From Archilochus colubris (lineage: Eukaryota > Chordata > Aves > Apodiformes > Trochilidae), in the NCBI GenBank assembly GCA_023079485.1, contig CM041084.1:20116609-20180608 (forward strand): a DNA stretch of 64,000 nt, written 5' to 3'. Position numbers and translations under genes: made by a program. Below the pieces are notes generated by a model, which saw only the letters and a list, made by a program, of their open reading frames with translations, did no database searches and had not been told where the DNA came from. Shown here in pieces: positions 25,001 through 34,000 of this stretch. Numbering within the stretch: position 1 is the first letter of the stretch; the number at the start of each line of letters is the position of its first letter.

Positions 25001-28000
25001 CATGTATATTTGGCAGGAATATCTTACCAGTTTGCAATTAAAACACAATGCTAGTAACTCACTTCTAGATGTCAGTGCCAAATTGTTCCCTTAAGCATTA
25101 ATTTTAACAATAGTTTCATCACACTCATTAAACCATGTCCCATATCATGACCAAAATCTTAAATTGAAAATGAAAGTTTTTGAGTAAATGTAAATTGAAA
25201 ACAAAAGGCTGTTCATAGTATTAAAAATAAAAATATCCTCTACATTGGGGAAATATGGATTTGGTGGATAGACTAATAGATGGATATGGAACTGGCTGGA
25301 TGGCCATATCCAAAAAGTTAACTGCCAATGATTCAATATCTAGATAGAAACCAGTTACAAGTGGTGTTCCTCCAGAGTTTGTATTGGGATGGACACTACT
25401 AAATGTCTCCATCAATAACATAGGCAGTGGGACTGAGTGCACCTTCAGCAAGTTTGCAGATGACACCAAGCTGAGGTGTGTGGTTTATAGACTGGAGGGA
25501 AGGGATGCCATCCAGATGGACCTTGACAGACTTCAGGAGTGGGCCCATGTGAACCTCATGAAGGCCAAGTGCAAGGTCCTCCACCTGGGTTAGGGCTGGG
25601 GGATCAATAGATTGAGAGCAATCGGGTGGAGAAAGACTTGGGGAAACCAGTGGTTGAAAAATTGGGTATGAGCCAGCAATGTGTGCCTGCAGCCCAGAAA
25701 GCCAATCATATTCTGGGTTGGATCAAAATAAGTGTTGCCAGCAGGTCAAGGGAAGTGATTCTTGTCTTGCAGTCCACCCTCTGGAGTACTGTCAATTTTC
25801 CAGCTAAATCATCCAAGCTAAAAACTTAAATCTACTAATTACCAGAACTGAACAAATAATAATTTTCAAGGGGGAACATGCTATATAAGTGTCATTGATA
25901 TAATAATGCACTTTTTTTAAAAAAAGTGATGGATAATATTATCTTACCTGTCAGGTATGTTTGTTCATGCAACTCTGTGATGCTTAACAACTCTGCCTTC
26001 TGTTGTTGACAGCTCTTTCTTGCCTGATGCCATTTCAGAGCTGCCTCAGAATTTATCTGGTACTGGACATTTGTTAAAGGATCAGTGTTCCACAACATAT
26101 CAACACTATTAACTGTAAGGAGAAAAAGAAATGCTGTAACTTACATGAAGACAGAACCAGAAAAAATATAGAATAGATCACTTAGCAAAAATACACAAAC
26201 CTAATCACTGTAACAGAAGGCTGGTTTGAAAGGATTAATGAGGCTAATTAATGTGTTGGCAAATCCAGGGCAGAGCTAAACCATGACAGCAGTGTTGGAC
26301 AGTATACAGGTAATAAAACAGTGTCACCATTTCCTCAAACACAGCAAACCTGCTGTTTAAGACAGAAGATGAGTGGCTAAAGTCACAATAAAATATTAGA
26401 TTTCTCACTGAGGAGAAAAGGACTGAAAACTCCCAGACTCATGCTAAGGCGTCCATCAAGCTGATCATTTTTCTGAAGTAAGAAACCCTTTTCTTTTATT
26501 ATTTCAAATTTTGGGTACTTTGTAAAGTAGCTATGGATTTTTTTAATCAAACAGAGGTTAACAAGACCCATGCATGGAACACAAAATGTACATTATTAGC
26601 ATCCATCTCACCTCCTCCTGAAATTCTTGGTTTTACAATAAAGATATTACAGTGTGTAATATTATGTGTACTTACACTGTAGCATACAAAGATATTATGC
26701 TGCCAATAGTGAAAAAGTCTAAAGTATAGTAGACTGCCTTCACATTCTTATCTTCAGTTAGACATCTTTTCCTAAAACATTCCTCCTTCTTTTAATTGTT
26801 TTCCTACATAAATTTGTGAGTTTCAAAGCCAGATTATGAGTTCCCAATAAATCAGAAGAAACAACACAAATCACTTTGTACAACTTATTTGACCAATTCA
26901 CCAGGGATTTTGAACCAGACTACACATCACAATGAAAAACCCTTCAAAACACCTTGAAACAGCAGCATGGCAAAAAGCCTGTAATAAGAATAAATTCAGT
27001 ATTTGTGAATGAATACAATGATGTAGATTTGTCTAACACTAATATACCAGGATAAGACTACTTATGTAGTGGTTCATTCTATGCACATGTGATTTCCTTT
27101 CTAAGTCTGCTTCAAGTTTATAAGGCTTTCTAGAGGCTCATCACTTACAAGGCTTTCTAAACTCATAACAGAAAATCTAGATCTTTCATCTACCAAAGAA
27201 GGGGCATTAATGGACTTTTGCCCACTTGAATACAGCTCTGGGCACACCCCATGACAGTCTCTTGATGGTCTTACACTGTGCAAGCTTTTTCCTTCCCCAA
27301 TACTTACTTATACAGTGCAGTGCAACAGACACTACTATTTCCTGTGCTACTAAAACTTGTCCAATGCTGCAACACTTCTCAGTTTCTTTCTGTGAGATTT
27401 AGTTTCTACTGTCATTGTATCAGAATCTTTTTTCTAAAGCAGCAAAAAAAGTCATACAGTTATATTATCTCCACTGGTCAAATTTCTACACCTCTATTGA
27501 GTATAATAATTGTTTTAAGTATAGTCTTATACCCTTTTCATTTTGGAGAACATCTGGTTTTACAATAAAAAAAAAAGTGACTGGTTCAATCACAAAAATT
27601 TCACTCCATGTCCAGGCCCCAGTATGAATAGCTGTAATAGTCTGCAATCAGATATTTTCAGCACTTTTGCTCCCCTAGGCAGTTTAGGAAAAAATAAACA
27701 CTTAAATGTCACTAAATCAACATATAGAGACTTAAAACATTCTATGTTTAAAGATTCTGTTGTATTTATTAACTTATCACTCTCATGTACAGTGCATTCC
27801 TCTATCATAGGGCTGGCTAAATCTTCTGTTGCCACAGCCTGTCTCTCCCTAAAGTATGTGACCCAAACTTGAATATTTTATAGTCAGTACTGAAGAATCA
27901 GGAAGGAAACATACAGGCAATCAGCATAAAGCAGCTTTTCCCAAAAACAATCACAGCCATCTGAATGGATTTCCTTGAATTATGCCAAAGAATTAAACAA

Positions 28001-31000
28001 AATTTTGATGATGCCCATTTGCTATACTCAAAGAATATTAGACAGGTAGCATTCTTAAGTTGATCCTGTACGTGCTGTATTAATGGGACTGATATTCATG
28101 ACATGTTTTTCATATCTTGAAAAAAATGATATCAAAGAAAAAAGAAAAAAAACTTTCGATATTTGTACCTCTAAAATAACAAATGGAAACAGGAAAATTC
28201 CAGCATTCATGGAAATCAGGCAAGGACACTAATAATCATCAAAGCAGTAAAGATCAACCCACAATAGTTTCTTCATATCAAAATTTTTTTCCTTATGTCT
28301 GTGCTCAGCTGGAGCTTTACTGCAAAACTCCATAATAAAGAAGGAAAGTAGAAATGCTACCCCTTCCAGGATGATAGAGGAAGAAGTTCAGAGAAGCTAT
28401 TCAAATTTAAAAGAATTCTACTACATACAGGCATATTACTATAATTTACTTAAAGTAATATCAACTTTCCTAGGCAAAGTTCTGTATATTCATAATACTA
28501 CAGTTGAAACTCCAAGCCAGGGAATTTAAAATATAAATACTTCTCACTGATTTTAAATACAGAACTGCAATGTATCATGCAGATTTGGGAATTACTGGGA
28601 TGTAGGAAAAAGTTAATGTAAGATTCTTCATGTTTATAGGGCAAAGTAGTCTTAATTTCAATTTAAAGTATAGCTTCTGCATAAGCTTCTACACAGCCTT
28701 TTGCACATACTAATATTATGTCTTTGTATCTAATTAACTTTCTATTTAAGTAAATGGTGTAATCACAGGTTCTAGCATGTGATTAACACACTTCCACCTG
28801 GATGCAGTTGGTCAGTATTTTTTATGCTGAGCCCTGTATTGGCATAATTATGTAGTTTCTAAAAGGACAGCAGGCTGCATGGAGACAAGAAAATGCACCA
28901 TTTCAAACTGTAGTTTGCACAGTAAAGCACATGATAAGGACACCAATATTTCCAAGCAGCTGAGTAACAGTACAGCAGAATCTTGAAGATTATAAAACTT
29001 ACACTTCAATGGGCAAAATCCATACATCTTGTCAACATCAAAGTCTGAAGTGGTTCCACACCAGAACCAGCCATCTGATCTGCCAGCATCTGTGCAGTCA
29101 GCATACCATTTATCACCAAACTTAAAAGGGAATACACAAGGTGCTCCATTGGCATTTCCTCTCACTGTATAGGTATCTAAGGAGACATAACAATTTAAAA
29201 ATGTGTAAGCACTAATAAGCATGGGGAATATATATATATATATATATGTATACTATATATATATGTATAATACATATATATATATCAGTTCACCTTTGTC
29301 ATCATATTATAGCATATAAAGCTTGCTACCTTAGTATTCAAACTGTACTAGGAATGGGACATCAATAATTTTACTCTCTAGGTCTAAGATGATACCAATG
29401 CCTACAACAAGACAAATTTCTATTTCTCAAGGAGACCCCTGACCAGAAAAGGCTGAGCCAAGACAAGTATATTCCTGTGATAAATTTTATAAGCATATAA
29501 TCAAAAGGATAATTCCACATAGTTAAGCAATTTTCTTTTTAAGCACATAGAACTGCTGATTCTTCTGTCCATAACCTTTCACTTGCTGACCATTTTAGAC
29601 AGGGAAGAACACATACTTTAAAATTTAAAAGTCACAGAGTGACTCCAGAATACTACATTGAAAGAAAAATGTCACTGGCATCTAAAGACACTCTTCCATG
29701 AGAAATCTGAATCAGTGAAACTTATCAAAGTAACTAAAGCAGTTTTCTGTGTGCATATATATAATGTAGATGCATTGATGGGAAGACATACAGAGAAACA
29801 CTACTTGACAGGGACTGCTACAGACATGACACACCAAGGTGTGTCTGACAGAACTGCTAGAAAAAAAAGAAGGAACGGGGCCATCACTCCATCTACCTTC
29901 TCTCACATAATTTACTAGGGTTCTTTCATTCTGGCTCTAGTCCAAGGACTAGTACTGCAGTCAGCCTTTATGTCAGCCTAGAAAATGGACCCTTACCCTA
30001 GACTTTTTTTCACATCTCCAAATGAATCACCACCATGCATGGATAATTATCTATCAGAACACTGTAAAGTTTGACAAAAAGCAAAATGAACCCCTTAAAA
30101 AACATAAACCACACTCTCAAGGATTGCTGATTTTGCCAGAAGTCACACTCACTCACAAGATGAAGGAAATTAATCTAAACTTCTAAATATTTTAATTAGT
30201 TACACATAGAAATAAGTTTGAAGTACAGAAATTAATTTACAGAACTTTACCTTCATAGCCTCGAGAACACAGATCGTCTGTAGTTCCGTAGACTTTCCAC
30301 CTACTCCATAAACCAGATCCCTTGTACAGCATAATATTCCTTTCCTGTCTGTTTCCATAGTTGAAAAACAAATCTTCCCCTTGGATTGCAAAGAGAGTCT
30401 CATTTCTGCATTCCCATCGCTGAAGTTCACTAGCCTTGTCACAAGGATACAGAGTGATCGGAACCCAGTCTTTCTTCGAAGGCACTCCCAAGCACAATTT
30501 GAATGCTACGCTCATAAGCTGGTGATCTGAGACCCACCTGAATTTTTGTGACTCATTTTCTTGAACACAAGGAGCAGTAGTCACGGAATTAGAGCTTTGA
30601 GCCAGTACACAGCGCTTGTGATCTTCATTATATATTAAGAAGATGCTAGTATCTGGAAGACAAAAACACTGGAATCATTTTCTTTGTAGTATCTTCCTTA
30701 CTGTCAAAATATGAATCTGGACACCAGTATTGGGGTTAAAATCTTATCAGCTGTTCAGCAAAAGAAGGTTCAGTACTCCTGTGACCTACACCTGCTAAAG
30801 TGATTGTAGAATGCAACTAGGGCAGACATGAGGACATTTCAACTCTTTTGCATCACTGAAAGCATCTACACTCAGAATGCAGGGCAGCAAAAATGAAGAT
30901 GTAATTTCTCCTGTAACTTTAAAGCATGCATTAAACTGAAGAGACAAAAGACACTCATGGTATTATTTCAAGATGCATCCATGGGAGTTATTAAAAAATA

Positions 31001-34000
31001 AGGGAACAATCACACTGTACACTGCAGATACTGACACTGAGCACTACAGCACCATGGTCTCCCAGGCATGAGGAGATGACAAAAACCATTAAGTTCTGTA
31101 AGCTCCATTTGCCCTCAGTGGGGAGTTCTTTAAAAGACTTAACCACAGGGAAAGACAAATTTTTTTAAGCTTTATGCTTATGCTACTTGCAGGGCTGGAA
31201 TAGCATATTATATTTTTTTGCTCAACTGCAGCAATTAGTGATTTCTTTTTCTTTTTTTACATTTCTCCATTATGAATGAGATTGTGACAGGAGTGGGACC
31301 TGCCAACATCAGGTTTGCTGCTTATTGATCCTACAAGGCTCTTCATAGCTCCCAAAGTTAGTTCTACTGTTAAGTAAAAAGTGCTGCACAGCATGCATTT
31401 TCATGTATTCAAGGTTCAAATCAAAACTATAACCTCTAGAAAAGTTTTTAGCACCTCTTACACTTGCATGTACTACGTATTGCAACATTTCTGAGCTGGT
31501 CTTGCCCAAAGACTGAAAATTTCTCCATGATCCTCCTGAGATACATTTTGGCAAGGTAACCAAATAGTTCTCTCTGATATTAGATCACATAATGTAACAG
31601 GATGTACAAGGTCTTAAAACCATATTTTAACTGAGCTACAAGCTAGAAAAGAGAAATACCATTTTATGAGACTTTGGGGATTGAAGCTAATTAAAACAAT
31701 ATTTATTTTAGTCCAGGATTACCAAATTAAACAAAATCTATAATAGAGAAATATTTAAAAGGAAAACAGGTTAAGCACAGAAAAACTTCCTCCTCTCTCC
31801 TGAGGCTCTATTATGTAAATGATAATACTTTTCTGCAGAAGAACCTAGGAACAAATAATCTCTGTCTCAGAGAAAGAGCTGACCTAGACTTATTTCATCC
31901 ATGGTTCAGTTTCCTTCTCCTGTCCTTTGGCTTCCAACTCACTGGGAAGCAGTGTAAAACTGATGAGCACTGGAAATCATTCATTGCCTTTTGCCAAACT
32001 GTTTTGCTCACAGACAATACAAGGAAATGTATAATTATCACTGCTAGTGATAACTTTTTTTATTCTGCTTTTCTACTACCATTTGAGCACAATGTTATTG
32101 TAAACTGATATATGCAATGCTTGCAACTCTCCTTTTCCTGAAACCTTACATTTGAAGTTTCTTGGTTAAAGAGATGTCAGACATTTTCACTTGTGTGAAA
32201 AACATGGCCAGATCTTCAAACTGCCAAAAATTGTACTTGCAGCCTAAAACAGCATTCTTTGGTTTATTCAGCTTTTGCCATTAAAGAGAGGATGCTATAC
32301 AAGTGACAAGGTTCTCCAGACTCCAAAGTCTGGAATGCTGTACACAAGCCTGAGAGGGTGCAGAGTTCTGGCTACAGAAAAAAAGGTTAGAAAGCTGAAC
32401 AAAAAGATCTGGGCAGGAGGCAGGGGGAAGGAAGGGGGGGGAAAAAAAAAAAAAAAAAAAAAAGACATATCTATCATCCTCTACTTTTCTGACTGTACTT
32501 TTACAAAGCATTAGTAGTGTGTAAACACAGCACGGCTGCTTAGATAAGGGCCTCAGTGCATGCAGGGTTCTGACTGGGAATAACACATAGAAAAGCAGGT
32601 AATGGTCCAAAACGTCCAAGAAGGCACTGAAAATAAGTTAGCATCAAAATAGGACAGAACAAGAGGTAGCAGAATGCAAGAGCCACTGTGGCTGATACTG
32701 TAGTTGTAGAATTTCCTTCCCCTCAGAATTACTTCTCCCTCATCTATGGTCATGCAGCAGACTTTTAGCATGGTCTCGTGTGTCTCCGGTTTACAGCTTT
32801 ATTTCTGTGTTCTGCCTGCTTGGACACCAGAGGATTCCCATGCAACACCTTCTGTGTGAATTATTACATAACCTAGAGGAACATGAAACTAGCACGGTAT
32901 TGGTGCAATCCTTACTATGCCCTGCCAACTCTTTCCTATGAACTCTTGATACAGAGTTGACATTGATATTGTCAATGACAAGATGTATTTGTAAATTAGG
33001 CTGAGCAGGATTACTCACAGAACTCCTACCTGTGTTTCACTGTTCTGTAGCAGCATTTGTTAGAGAGTTCTGATAACAAGGTGCCATTCTTGACTATAGA
33101 TTATGGGGGTACATTTAAAGGTCCAGCACAGCATGACCATGAGAACCACACTACTGGTACTTTGAATTATTTTTAGAATTATTCCTCGGAGAAGGCATTC
33201 TTTAAAATGCATAGGAACATGCCTGTTATAGGAATTAACTTACCTCACCATTGTAACCTAAGAATTGTACCATGTACTCTAAAATTTCACTGACCAAGTA
33301 TCTTTTCCACAATAGAGATTTCCAGTTTGCCAGTGTAGCTTCACACCCTGCAGCATTTGCAAACTATCACAGATTATGCAACTGTAAATCATAACATAAC
33401 CTGTAAAGCCAGTAAAGAGCTACGAGTGTTAAACAGCAGCGGAGAGTACCAGAAGAACACAGCAAAAGCCAAAAGTGAGAGATGAGGGAGCAATAAGGCA
33501 GCATGCAGGTAGAATGGCAGTCCTCATGCAGACTTGCTTATCAGATAGCCTACAATGACTGCTCCTATTACACAAACCAAGAAAGGTTACAAGGCAGTGT
33601 CACAAAGCTGTGCTTCAGGAGACCTAAAACTGGAGAGGCAAGGATGCTGAGAATCTTTCAGGAAGGGCAGATGCAAAACTTTCCCTGAAAATCAGCAGTG
33701 TGCTGGAAATCACAGTTATTCTCAGAGACAGAGGATGCAAGCTCAAGAAGAAACCAAGAAACACAACTTTCATGTTTTCACAGCTCTACTCCGTGCCAAG
33801 ACCTCAGGTACCTTAACATCCCCTTACAAAAGCCACCTGCCAAAAGCAAAACCCGAGGCCCATCAAAGACCAGAGGACCAGAGGAAAGACAGAGCCCCAA
33901 CACCAGCCCCGTCCGCAGTCCTTGGAGGAGAGGAAGCGGGGGAAGTGATAGCGTTAAACTCACGCGGGCTGAATCCCCTGGGCAGCGGGGAAACTGAGGT

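Noticed and set aside
27543..27872. 109-codon plus-strand and 81-codon minus-strand frames in MRC1 intron 3
   Set aside because: Both are intronic, mutually overlapping, without homology or splice sites.
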